In this document: positions 22,448 to 32,117 of the stretch, one piece after another | Layout: each line of letters opens with the position of its first letter | Position numbering within the stretch: position 1 is the first letter of the stretch | Origin: Trichodelitschia bisporula | Taxonomy: Eukaryota > Ascomycota > Dothideomycetes > Phaeotrichales > Phaeotrichaceae | Assembly: GCA_010356995.1 (NCBI GenBank) | Contig: ML996701.1 | Coordinates: 674,963 to 738,962 of the forward strand | Direction of reading: 5' to 3' | Length of the DNA stretch: 64,000 nucleotides | Notes under the pieces: generated by a model | Database searches by the model: none | Told to the model about the DNA's origin: nothing | The model's input: the letters and a program-made list of their open reading frames with translations, nothing else | Program-made: the position numbers and the translations under genes

Positions 22448-23400
22448 TCTCTGGTTTCTGGCTTTGTCCTGGTTGGAGTTGCGGGCGTTTTCCAGTATCG
22501 ATCCAGATTGATGCCCAAATCGAAAGTCTGCCTTTTGATTGACTTCAGCCACTCTCCAATCCGACCAACCTGCCAGAATACCGTATGGGCACCGCCCGGT
22601 TCTCAACGGAAAAATGCATCTCATTAGTGGTCGCTTGACCACATCAAAGCTGCATCCCACGCTCAACTGGACATCGCCATCCAGACCAAATGTGGCAGTG
22701 ATCCTTTCAGACTGGTCAAGAAAGCCTCCCCCACGCATAGCAGGCGATTCCATGGAGGGGAACCTGAGACCCGTATCATGCTCATCTGCGCCGATTACGG
22801 AGATACCTCCATGACCCATCACCCCGCATGATTACCGGCGTGCGCCATTGGCTATGCCCTGCATACTTGGCACCTGCAGTTCGGGGCGCTGAGCCGCTTC
22901 GGGGAACGTCTCGTCTTGGTATGCGAACGTGCCGCCCAATGTGTTGGAGACAGCGGCTCGTGCGCCATTTCGGAGAACGGATGAGGCTACGCTCAGTTTT
23001 GAAAATTGAGAAGGATGGAGGGGTTCCGGGGCGAGAACATTATCGCTACCGGGATCGTACCATAGAGGCGAGTTCCCGGCGTCAAGGCAAGCAATCATGA
23101 CCTGCAAGAGGTGCCGGTCGTTAATGTCCAGACTCAGGCCGCCGGCATTGGCTCCGGGATGGGCACAGATGGACAAAGAAGCCTTGCGGGAGATGGGCTC
23201 TCGTCTAAGCCTCAAGTGCAGGGTGCGGGGCGCAGTTATCCGGATTCCAAGTCGATCTGCCCTGAGGTTGGAGCATAGAAGAACCCTTTTTCGGTCGCAA
23301 AGATCTCGTGTTGCTCATTTATCTTGCTGTAGAAAGCATACGTAAAGACAGCGGATTTTCCATATTCGGCATTCGAGCACTTTGAGGCGTTTGTGCGTTT
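22448..23400 (-). pseudogene. Possible decayed gene, unknown family
   Basis: On minus, long protein-like frames follow one another from about 23400 down to the PPAT stop. They include SGQIDLESG, YAFYSKINEQHEIFATEKGFF, GANAGGLSLDIND, LGGTFAYQDETFPEAAQ and ATFGLDGDVQLSVGCSFD. The composition is balanced and unlike a shadow frame, and GC is lower than in neighbours. The frames are interrupted at least twice, and no splice sites that explain the interruptions were found. I recognise no family. It may be a dead gene, or an expressed one whose exons I could not assemble. It overlaps the trehalase promoter. Confidence 0.4.
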
Positions 23401-23449
23401 CAGAATCTCGTATTATCTTCTTTCAGACGATATTGCGCCAACCAGGAAT

Positions 23450-26043
23450 ATGGCCGCACCACTTCCGCGCATGGACAGCGGGTACGGAGTCGGACAGGCT
23501 GCCGAGTTGCTAAATGAGGAACGAAAACACGCAATCCTCGTCAACGAGGTGGTCGTCCATGTCGAGAAGCCAGGGGATTCGTTTGATCAAGGTGGGCTGA
23601 AGCTCCATAAGTCAACATCAACCGTACGTATCCGGCTTTTATTCGTTGCTTTATCCTGCGGGGGTGTCTCCGGAGACCCGAATGAGGCGGCTTCCCCATT
23701 TGAGTCAACGGCTAGCATCGTTGTGTCGTTGCTGGTGTAGAAGCATCTTGCGCCCGATACAGTCCACCGGGAGCATCATGGCGTGAACCACAGCCTCGTC
23801 CCTTTGGCACACGAGCGGAGAAGGTTGCTAAAATGGATTAGCTGGACCATTTGCGGATTGATTTCCTCAACGGAGAGGTGAAGACGCTGCATCGGAGGCA
23901 GAGCCACGGTATGTCCCTCCATCGTTATGCATGCTGGCATATTGAGAGGAGCAGATGATATCCCTCACAAGGCTACGAACTTCATTGTGGAAGTCCAGTC
24001 CACGCAGGAAGCCTTGTTGGACCGCGAAGACACGGACCACAACCACCAGATAACCATCGACGATACGGGCCCCAAGGTGGGTGCATTACTAATCCAGTGA
24101 GCGGTGCTAACAAAGGCCAGGTCCTGGTGCTGCGGACAGTCAAGTCAAAGGGATTCCGCACTGCTGAAATCCGAGGCGCATATGCTCTGTCCAACGTGCT
24201 TGGCGCCCTCACGTTCGCGCAGGAAGACAAGGAGAAGTATGCCATCCTGCGTTGGTCCAGTCTCCATGAGGGGCCGGTTACCCGCCTTGCCCGGCTCATC
24301 AAGGATGTCTTTTGGGAGAATCTCACCCGCCGCCTGGATGCATCGATGATTGCCGCAGCCGCGACAGATGCCAAAGATTGGACGGAAAATCCACAGCCGC
24401 GGATATACGTTCCCCGTGGCGCTCCGGAGCAGTTCGAGTACTACACTCGTGTAGCCAAGGAGAAACCAGAGATCAACCTGGACGTGCAGCTGATCCCCAG
24501 CAATGTGACTGAAGAGGTGTACAAGAAGATGCTGGAAAAGCCCGGGCTCCTGGCCTTGGAGATGGAGGAATTCGTCAATCCCGTGACCGGCGAGAAGGAC
24601 CTCCGCGGACTGCCGTTCATCGTCCCTGGCGGGCGGTTCAACGAGCTGTACAATTGGGACAGCTACTTCAACGCCATCGGCCTGCTGGCTAATGGTTACG
24701 TCCATCTCGTCCAGAGCATCGTGCGGAACTTCATCTTTGAAATTCAGCACTATGGCTTCGTCCCGAACGCGAACCGATCGTACTACCTGCTCCGGTCCCA
24801 GCCGCCGTTCCTCACCAGCCTGGCGCTCAAGGTATACAGACGGATCCGCCATGAGCCGGACTCAAAGGAATTCCTTCGAAACGCGACGCTGGCGGCCATC
24901 AAGGAGTACAACCAGGTATGGACCGCAGAGCCACGGTATGATCCAAAAACGGGCCTTTCGCGCTACCGGCCACAGGGCGTGGGCATTCCGCCGGAGTGTG
25001 AAAAGGGCGCGTTCTCCGGACTGTTGGAGCCGTACTGCAAGAAGCACAACATGACCGAGGACGAGTTTACGGAAGCGTACAATTCTGGGGCCGTTAAGGA
25101 ACCGGTGCTCGATGAGTACTTTTTGCACGACCGCGCTGTGCGAGAGTCCGGGCACGATGTGTCGCTACGATTCGAGGGCGTCTGTGCCGACCTCGCCTGC
25201 ATCGATCTCAACTGCCTCCTTTACCGCTACGAGACCGACATTGCCGAGATAATCCGCACCGAGTTCGATGACAAGCTACAAGTACCGGCCGAATTTTGCG
25301 CCATCGGAGACATCCCCGACCGGATCGAGACGTCCGCATTTTGGGACCGGAAGGCGAGGCTGCGGAAGGAGCGTATCGACAAGTACCTCTGGGACGCGGA
25401 GAAGGGCATGTACTTTGACTACAACACCAAGACAGGCAAAAAGCACACCGTCGAGTCGGCAACGTGCTTCTGGACGCTCTGGTGCGGAGTTGCGTCGCCG
25501 CGGCAGGCAGCCCAGCTCGTCAGCAGTGCACTCCCCAAGTTCGAGAAGCCGGGCGGCCTGGTCGGCACCACGGAAGAGTCAATACCCAACCGTGGCAAGA
25601 ACCTGAAATGCCATGACGGACATCAGTGGGACTATCCCTTCGGCTGGTCGCCGCACCAGATCCTGGCGTGGGACGGACTGCGGCGGTATGGGTACTACCA
25701 GGACGCAGAGCGCGTTTGCTACCGGTGGTTGTACTCAATCATCAAAGTGTTCGTCGACTTCAACGGCGCAGTAGTGGAGAAGTACGACGTTACGAACCTG
25801 CGGGCGCCGCACATTGTGAAGGCGGAGTATGGCAACCAAGGGCTCGACTTCAAGGGATACGCCAAAGAAGGGTGAGTTGCTTGCTGTCGACATCCGATTC
25901 CGATTAACTGGCGTAGATTCGGTTGGACCAACGCGAGCTTCCTTCACGGCCTGTCAATCGTTAGCATTCGCATGCGGCGCGCACTGGAGGTTTGTGCAAC
26001 ATACGAAGCGTACAGCGAGTCTATCGGTGCGGAGAAGTTCTAA
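23450..26043 (+). CDS. NTH1: Neutral trehalase (GH37), calcium-responsive type
   Basis: Five exons (23450-23623, 23842-23908, 23955-24076, 24121-25871, 25917-26043) give 746 residues, normal for the family. Phases close exactly. The enzyme splits trehalose into two glucoses in the cytosol. GH37 signatures are [15 protein letters not shown] from residue 290 and [10 protein letters not shown] from 623. [10 protein letters not shown] carries the expected catalytic Asp, and GFGWTNASF comes from the last exon junction. Regulatory features of neutral trehalases are also present. HRRQSHD near residue 77 is a potential PKA/14-3-3 site, and [12 protein letters not shown] at 106-117 is the calcium-binding loop. 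The first intron is unusually long (218 bases), and the N-terminal 60 residues look unlike usual trehalases, so exon 1 is the least certain part. Sequence after GPK ([13 protein letters not shown]) diverges more from typical family members than the catalytic half does. Confidence 0.92.
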
Positions 26044-26384
26044 TTCTACGAGGTTGACGTGGCGAGGACAGGCTTGGCTTGCAGGACGATGAAGTTCATC
26101 AGGATGACGTCATGAATGGCGGCACGAATGGCATGCTCATGAAGCACTGAAGCAACACAATAGTGCAGTATATCAACTTTGAGTTGGGCAACTGTGTGTC
26201 GTGCAGTGCGTCAGTGCCTCGTTCCCATACAGCGGTGCTTGATATCGATTACCCAGTTTTGAGAACCCGGCCCCCAGCACTGATCTGCCCCTCCCCTCCA
26301 ACAACGGATTCAACGACACACAAACTGACCACCCCCAACCTCAACTTGCACAAATCAGCAAAAAGAGACAAAGGGCAAAAAGAG
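26044..26384. other. Intergenic, no feature seen
   Basis: 3' flank of trehalase and 3' flank of the tRNA gene. Nothing else supportable. Confidence 0.6.
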
Positions 26385-26471
26385 TGGCTGTGCCTGGAAT
26401 CGAACCAGGGTTTACACGGATCCGGCGAAGGAAACCACAACGTGTTGTACTAACCACTATACGACACAACC
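26385..26471 (-). tRNA. tRNA-His (anticodon GTG) with 15-base intron
   Basis: On minus, acceptor GGTTGTG (26471-26465) pairs with CACAGCC (26392-26386), followed by discriminator A. The D-arm contains TATAGTGGTTAG. Anticodon stem ACACG pairs with CGTGT only if a 15-base intron at 26434-26420 is removed after position 37. That leaves loop TTGTGG-C with anticodon GTG at 26438-26436. The T-arm is CCTGG-TTCGATT-CCAGG. Box A and box B are intact. The intron position, one base 3' of the anticodon, is canonical for eukaryotic tRNA introns. Confidence 0.93.
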
Positions 26472-26726
26472 TGGAGGATAAGCCACTTCGACCATTGGCC
26501 GATTGATGCTGAGGTAAGACTTTTTGCAACCTATAATGGGTTACATTTGGGTCACATTCGGATCACATTCACACTTCGAAGTCACAGCATTGCAATATTC
26601 AGAATTTTTTGATGTATCATTTGATTTTTGTATCTCCTCAAGCACCAGCTCCAAACCAAGTCTATTCCGCACTGCTTTCGCAGGCTTTATCTTGACCTAG
26701 CTCGGATAGCCAGTCAAGCGGCAGGG

Positions 26727-27194
26727 TCACACCTCGAGCGTCCTTCGGAGACATCGCCGCTCTTCCTCTTCCTCCATCCTAGCCCAGACCCTCGTGAGCA
26801 TACCCTCGATCTCGGTTTGACGATCAAGGGTCTCGCTCCGCTCCTCGTGGAGCCTGCGCAAGTCATCCCTGATCCTGCACCACTCCACGTGGTAGCGGAT
26901 CTTAGACCAGGTGGAGGAGGAGCGCAGATACTCCAGCAGCGCCCGACGCCTCTGGAGGCGCAGCCTCTCCGCCTCTTTTTCGCGGAAAACCCTTTCGAGG
27001 GCCCGAAGCTCCTCGCAGTATGCCGCCTCCATATGTTCAAGCACCTCTTTTTGCCGTGCCTCGAATCTGGCTAGACACTCGTCAGCCTCCTCAGTCCCCT
27101 TCGCCTTTGCGATGTCTGACCACATCTTCCTCTTCATACACTTGTCGCCCTCCGGCTCTTGCGTGTAAATATTTTCGTAAATATCTTCAAACAT
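26727..27194 (-). CDS. Small highly charged coiled-coil protein, unknown
   Basis: Single-exon frame of 155 residues with true ATG at 27194. After a short acidic head (MFEDIYENIYTQEPEGDKC) the protein is almost wholly helical with heptad-like Glu/Arg/Leu spacing: EVLEHMEAAYCEELRALERVFREKEAERLRLQ, interrupted here only by the writer's view of helices, and a second helix RRLHEERSETLDRQTEIEGML. Composition is biologically plausible, and the antisense frames are poorer. There is no signal peptide, catalytic motif or known domain. It stands alone between the tRNA and the 115-bp repeat. It could be a lineage-specific orphan or a fragment of a larger coiled-coil gene. Confidence 0.5.
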   Translation of the reverse strand: MFEDIYENIYTQEPEGDKCMKRKMWSDIAKAKGTEEADECLARFEARQKEVLEHMEAAYCEELRALERVFREKEAERLRLQRRRALLEYLRSSSTWSKIRYHVEWCRIRDDLRRLHEERSETLDRQTEIEGMLTRVWARMEEEEERRCLRRTLEV

Positions 27195-28217
27195 CTGCAG
27201 TCGTTTGAATGCTGATGTTTGAAGACGATGTATGCGTGGGGATCTATATCAGCATGGTGGACGAAGCCATATATACGGCATGGCCTTGGTGGGCCGTGAA
27301 GGCGATATAACGGAGTGTGAAGCAGCTGTCCACAATTGCGAGGTCAGCCTTGCAGTTTTATGAGGGTGGTCAACGGCGATGGTCTTGCAGAGGGAGACAT
27401 AGTGGGCGAGACAGTGAAATATAACAAGATGTGAAGCAGGTATCCACAATTGCGAGGTCAGCCTTGCGCTTTTATGAGTGCAGCCAACAGCAATGGTCTT
27501 GCAGCGAGAGACATAGTGAGCGACAACAGCGCAATAGTCTCAAAGTGAAGAAAAATAAAAAAGGCACTTAAAATCAAAAATATACAGCTAAGTTCGACAA
27601 AGAGACGTCATCTCATCGCCCTCATCATCACGTCATCACGTACCGTGGTGATGGTGAGATACGCTATGCTGACGGCACAACCGGCGAAATCTTAGCCTCA
27701 CTCCTCACTCTGCCGCGCATCGTGGTATATTCGAGCTCTACAACTACCGTATTCCAGCAATGGCGATCTTCAAGAATATTCAGACCTCGATTTGCGTGGC
27801 TTGTTCATCCGAAAACGTCGAGCAGAGGCTTATCGGCTAACGTGCCAATAGCGTTCAGCATCTTCGAGACTGGTCCATCTAGGTACTGCATAGGAGGAGT
27901 TTGGAGTAAGTCACTTATCTGTCTGTCTCCAAATCGGAAGACCCCATGATGCCCTCGCTCGATAGCCTCAACCCCATCCCTTCCAGGTGAACTGTACGGA
28001 TGTACGGTAGCGATTGTCCTATCAACCTAGGCGTCTCGAGCGCCACGCCCTGTCCCGCCATCCATGGCGGCCATCTGGGCAAGGAAGGAGGCGTCAAGGG
28101 CGTCCTCGTATTCTCCATGGCCACAATCAACGTACAAAACCACGCGATACCCGCGGGGCGCCTAACCTCTCTCGCCCTCCCACCCCGTCACCAAAGGCGA
28201 CGCGCCCATCAAGCGAC
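27195..28217. other. Intergenic upstream of the P450
   Basis: 1 kb with a 115-bp duplicated segment (27301-27530), an A-rich stretch near 27545-27590, and then P450 promoter sequence. A stop-free plus frame without ATG runs about 27625-27950 (…GEIRYADGTTGEILASLL…). I could not link it to a gene. Confidence 0.5.
27301..27530. repeat. ~115-bp direct tandem duplication
   Basis: Two head-to-tail copies starting near 27301 and 27416. Both contain TCCACAATTGCGAGGTCAGC, then CTTTTATGAG or GTTTTATGAG, ATGGTCTTGCAG and GAGACATAGTG. Confidence 0.85.
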
Positions 28218-29885
28218 ATGAACCTCCTAACCCTCGCCCTGAGCCTCCTCGGCGTCTGGTTCCTCTCCAACACCCTCGCCTTCTGGTCCAACGTCTCCAA
28301 AGCACGCAAATCCAACCTCCCAATCCTCTACGCCCCCTTCAACACTAAAAACCCAATATGGATGGTCCTAAGCGTCGCCCTCCGCCCCCTCATCTACCGC
28401 ATCCTCCCCGCCCGCCTCTACGATGAAATAAAGCCCCACCTCTTCGGTTGGGAATTCACCGACAAATACGCGCTCCACGCCCGCATCGGCCCCGCCTTCC
28501 TTGCCGTCTCCTCCGGCGAGATAATGTTCGTGTGCGCAGACCCAAACCTCGCGCAGGAAATCCTCTCCCGCACGCGCGACTTCCACGCCCTCAGCATGAC
28601 AGGCGTGATAATGGGCATCTTCGGCCCGAACCTGATCACCCTCTCGGGGCCCGCCTGGTCCCGCCACCGCCGAATCGTCGCCCCCGCGCTGAACGAGCGC
28701 ATCAGCGCCGCCGTCTGGGCCGAATCGCGGTCCCAAGCCGACCACATGCTCGCGTACTCCCTCGCCCAACCGAAAGGCCACAATCCCACGCCCCTCTCCG
28801 GCCTGCGCAGCATAGCCTTCAACGTCCTCGGCAATATCGGGTACGGCCAGCCGCAGCCCTGGAGCCCGGAGCCAGCGCGCATAGCCGGCGGGCAGAAACT
28901 GAGCTACTTCGGGTGTGTCCAGGCAGTGGTCGAGCACATCGTCCCCGCCGCCATCCTGCCGACGTGGTTCCTGCGCATGCCTTTCCTCCCGAAGGCCATG
29001 GACGCGGTGGCGCAGGCTATGACCGAGTTGCCGGCGCATACGAAGGCGATGTTGGCGGCGGAGCGGGCGGCGGGAGCGGAGAAGGGGAATATCATGAGTA
29101 TGCTGGTGCGGTTGTCAGATCAGGAGGCTAGGGACGGTAAGAAGGAAGGGGGGGATTTGCCCAAGGGCGCGCAGTGGCTGTCCGAGGAGGAAATCAGCGG
29201 GAACCTCTTCCTCTTCACGGTCGCCGGGTTTGACACCACGGCCAACACGCTCGCGTACGCGCTCACGCTCCTCACCGCGCAACCCGAGTGGCAGAACTGG
29301 CTCGCCGAGGAACTAGACGCCGTATTCAGCTCCGCAACGGACGACGCCGACTACGCCACCTTCACGCGCCTCCCGCGCCTCCTGGCGGTTATGCACGAGA
29401 CCCTCCGTTTGTTCCCGCCGCTGCTGCATCTCAGCCGCGAAAACCCGGCCTGGACCACCCTGACCACCGGTGCGGCGGAGTACCGCATCCCGCCCCACGC
29501 GCAATGCTACATCAACATCATGACGCTGCACACCGACCCTGCGCACTGGGGCTCCGACTCTTTGGACTTCCGGCCATCGCGCTGGCTCCCGGCTGACCAC
29601 AAGCCTGGAATGCCTGAGCCGCTGATCACGCCAAAGAAGGGGACGTGGTATCCCTGGAGTGGTGGGCCGAGGGTGTGTCCTGGGATGAAGATGAGTCAGG
29701 TCGAGTTTGTGGGGGTTCTGAGTACCTTGCTTGAGGGGGCGAAGGTGGAGGTTGCTAGGCTCGAGGGCGAAGGGGTGGAGGAGGCGAAGGACAGGCTGAG
29801 GAGGTTGATGGCGGATTCGCAGCCGAAACTCACGTTGCAGATGAAGAGGCTACAGGAGGTACAGTTTAGGTGGGTTCGGAGATGA
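28218..29885 (+). CDS. Cytochrome P450 monooxygenase
   Basis: Single exon, 555 residues, ATG at 28218. The frame is open further upstream but without a better start. An N-terminal hydrophobic anchor (LLTLALSLLGVWFLSNTLAFW) places it in the ER membrane. Class hallmarks are all present. The I-helix AGFDTT begins at residue 336. The K-helix ExxR is Glu394-Thr-Leu-Arg397. The PERF-like motif is FRPSRW. The haem loop is WSGGPRVCPGMK, with ligand Cys487; Trp replaces the usual Phe at the start of the loop, a variant seen in some fungal clans. It inserts one oxygen atom into an unknown substrate using a cytochrome P450 reductase. The stop lies 290 bases from the convergent FAD oxidase. P450 and BBE oxidase neighbours can belong to a small biosynthetic set, but there is no backbone synthase in the window. 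It is intronless, unlike most genes here. Confidence 0.93.
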   Translation: MNLLTLALSLLGVWFLSNTLAFWSNVSKARKSNLPILYAPFNTKNPIWMVLSVALRPLIYRILPARLYDEIKPHLFGWEFTDKYALHARIGPAFLAVSSGEIMFVCADPNLAQEILSRTRDFHALSMTGVIMGIFGPNLITLSGPAWSRHRRIVAPALNERISAAVWAESRSQADHMLAYSLAQPKGHNPTPLSGLRSIAFNVLGNIGYGQPQPWSPEPARIAGGQKLSYFGCVQAVVEHIVPAAILPTWFLRMPFLPKAMDAVAQAMTELPAHTKAMLAAERAAGAEKGNIMSMLVRLSDQEARDGKKEGGDLPKGAQWLSEEEISGNLFLFTVAGFDTTANTLAYALTLLTAQPEWQNWLAEELDAVFSSATDDADYATFTRLPRLLAVMHETLRLFPPLLHLSRENPAWTTLTTGAAEYRIPPHAQCYINIMTLHTDPAHWGSDSLDFRPSRWLPADHKPGMPEPLITPKKGTWYPWSGGPRVCPGMKMSQVEFVGVLSTLLEGAKVEVARLEGEGVEEAKDRLRRLMADSQPKLTLQMKRLQEVQFRWVRR

Positions 29886-30175
29886 TAATGGAAGCGGTTG
29901 ATAAAAGACAAGGAGAGGAAGAGAGTCAAAGAGACGCTTGAGACTAAATAAACAATGTGGCAAATTCCCCATGTTCCTTCCTCCCATCGTGAGCACATTG
30001 CCATGGGAAGGAGTATCCGAGGATACGGTGTATATATTCTTGGGCTTTTCTTCTTCTCTTCTTCATCTTTTATCAACTCTTCACTCCACACCATAGCCTT
30101 TTGGACGTGTCAAGGCTATGCTTCCATTAATCTCTGACGTTACCCAACCGCCACCACCATGAGTAGGCTAACAGG

Positions 30176-32117
30176 TTACCTTGATATCAAAGCCGGCCTA
30201 GTAACTAACTTCCCCTTCACCGACGGCTCCTCGCGGCACAACAACCCCTCAACCTCAACCCAGCTCTCACTCCCCACGCACGCCCGACACCAAAACACCC
30301 CCGTCGGATCAACACTGTGCTTAATGTCCCAAAGCTTATCATAATTCGCCCCCCAAAACGCCCACTGCCACCCGGGCGCGTCCGGATCCGCCTCGTTAGC
30401 ATACGTCCCAGCCTCGGGCGCCAGCCGTCGCAAAGAGAGCCCATACCGCGCAGCCTCCTCCTTGCGCCGCGCCAGTTCGCGCTGATCCGCCCCTTCCCAC
30501 TGCACCTCCGCAGCTGGGCGCATGACCGCCGTGCGGAACGCCGGGTTCACGGCGTTCCCGCCACCCCGCATGAAGGGTGGGTTCCACGTCCCGACCCCCA
30601 TCGTCGCGTCCGTCAGCATGTACGTGTCCGTCCCAAAGGCCCCGCGGATCGCTTGAGCCAGCTCCGGCTGCGCTACGTCCGCCGCGCTCCATAGCCAGGA
30701 GGCCATGATCTTGCTCCCGCCCATGCCGGGGAAGCCCGCCTGGACCGCGTTCGCGGTTTCCGCCTCCGCCGGCGCATTGCTCGCTTCAATCGCCTCGGCC
30801 AGCGATTCGAACTGCACGTACCGCCCAGTAGCCACCCCTGGTGCCGGGCGCCGCGGCTGCCGGGGCTTCCGCCGGTCGTCGTCATCGTCTTTGCCAGAGC
30901 TGGGCCGCGCGCCGCGGTTGCCCGGCATGGCCGCGACGATGGGGTCGACGATGGCGCGCAGGGCGTTCGCCGTCATGTTCGGAACGCTGACGGACCACGT
31001 CGCCTCGCCGCTGCGCCCCGGGTACCCGCGGATGTAGCCACTGCCGCCGACGCGAGCAAGCGCCGGCCACGAGCGATGCATGTGGACGATTTGGTCCCAG
31101 CCTTCGAGTTTGCCGTTGAAGCGGGCCGAGGTTTGCTTGGGGAGGGCTTGGATGGTGAAGGCTGTTGCGACGCCGTAGGTGCTGCCGCCGCCCTGGGGAG
31201 TGGGATTAGTGATGAGTACCGGGGATGAGGAGGGGGGACTTACGCCGCGCATCGCCCAGAAGTACTCCGTGTTCTGACATTCGTTGGCGGTAATGATTTC
31301 CCCCGCGGCGGTTACTAGCTCGATCTCGAGCACCATGTCAGCGCCGAGGCCGTACTTCGCGCTCAACGCTCCGTGGCCCCCGTTCTGCAGATACCCGCCT
31401 AGACTGACGCTGTTGAAGGCCCCGCCCACGACGCCGTAGTCCTTGCCGCGCGCGGACGAGTACACGTCGCCCCACTTGGCGCCGGCGCCGACGGTCGCGG
31501 CAGGGCCGTTAATAACACTGCGGCAACCTTTCGGGGTGAAGGTTGTTTCGTGCCATTTGATGCTCTTGAGCTGGTGAGTCCAGATAGAGAGAGAGTTCGG
31601 CTGCGTAGAGCTGGTTCCATCAGTAAAAAAAACCCCCATACGCAGCACATGCCTACCGGCCCAAAAAGTCATGCCCCGTGCTCTTGATATTCAACCGCAC
31701 ATTCCTGGTGCGCGCAAAATTGACCGCCGCCTGAACGTCCTGCGGGTTACGCGCTTCGACTACGTAGATCGGATATCCGGCCGTGGAACATGATGCCGAT
31801 GCGTCTGGCATGCAGCTGTAGTTGTTGTAGTTCTGCCACATGCCGCTGGTGGGGTGCTTCGCGTGCCACGCGCTATCCTTCCATCCATCCTTGATGTCGG
31901 TGCACGCATCCGTGCTGTATCCTGGCTGACCGCGATGGCATCCCGCGGCCGGCGCATTCGGCTTCAGCAGCTTTCCACCGACCGCGGTGTTCAGACCCGC
32001 CCACTCGGCATCGGACGGCCAATCGGCCGTACCGGGCATAGCCTTGCACTGCGGCGCGGCATGGCCGGCGCAAAAGAGCGACAGAAGCGCAAGAGCAAGA
32101 GAAAAGAGTGTCATCAT
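30176..32117 (-). CDS. Secreted FAD-linked oxidase (PCMH/BBE family)
   Basis: Three exons on minus (32117-31657, 31610-31244, 31192-30176) give 614 residues. Two adjacent ATGs at 32117/32114 begin a signal peptide (MMTLFSLALALLSLFCAGHA). The FAD-binding PCMH domain includes IKSTGHDFLGRS, whose His is the expected covalent flavin site, plus VVGGAFNSVSLGGYLQNGGHG and GGGSTYG. The C-terminal berberine-bridge segment is NYDKLWDIKHSVDPTGVFWC. Such enzymes oxidise sugars, alcohols or secondary metabolites extracellularly. The second intron (51 bases, GTAAGT...CCAG) is a multiple of three with no stop, so unspliced transcripts would add 17 residues. An odd hydrophilic insertion (SSGKDDDDDRRKPRQPRRP) lies between the FAD and substrate domains, an acidic-then-basic loop not expected in the fold. 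The stop is 290 bases from the P450 stop. Confidence 0.92.

Noticed and set aside
28014-28217. N-terminal extension of the P450
   Set aside because: The frame is open upstream, but the added 68 residues are Arg/Pro-rich and would precede the membrane anchor; the ATG at 28218 starts the expected anchor.
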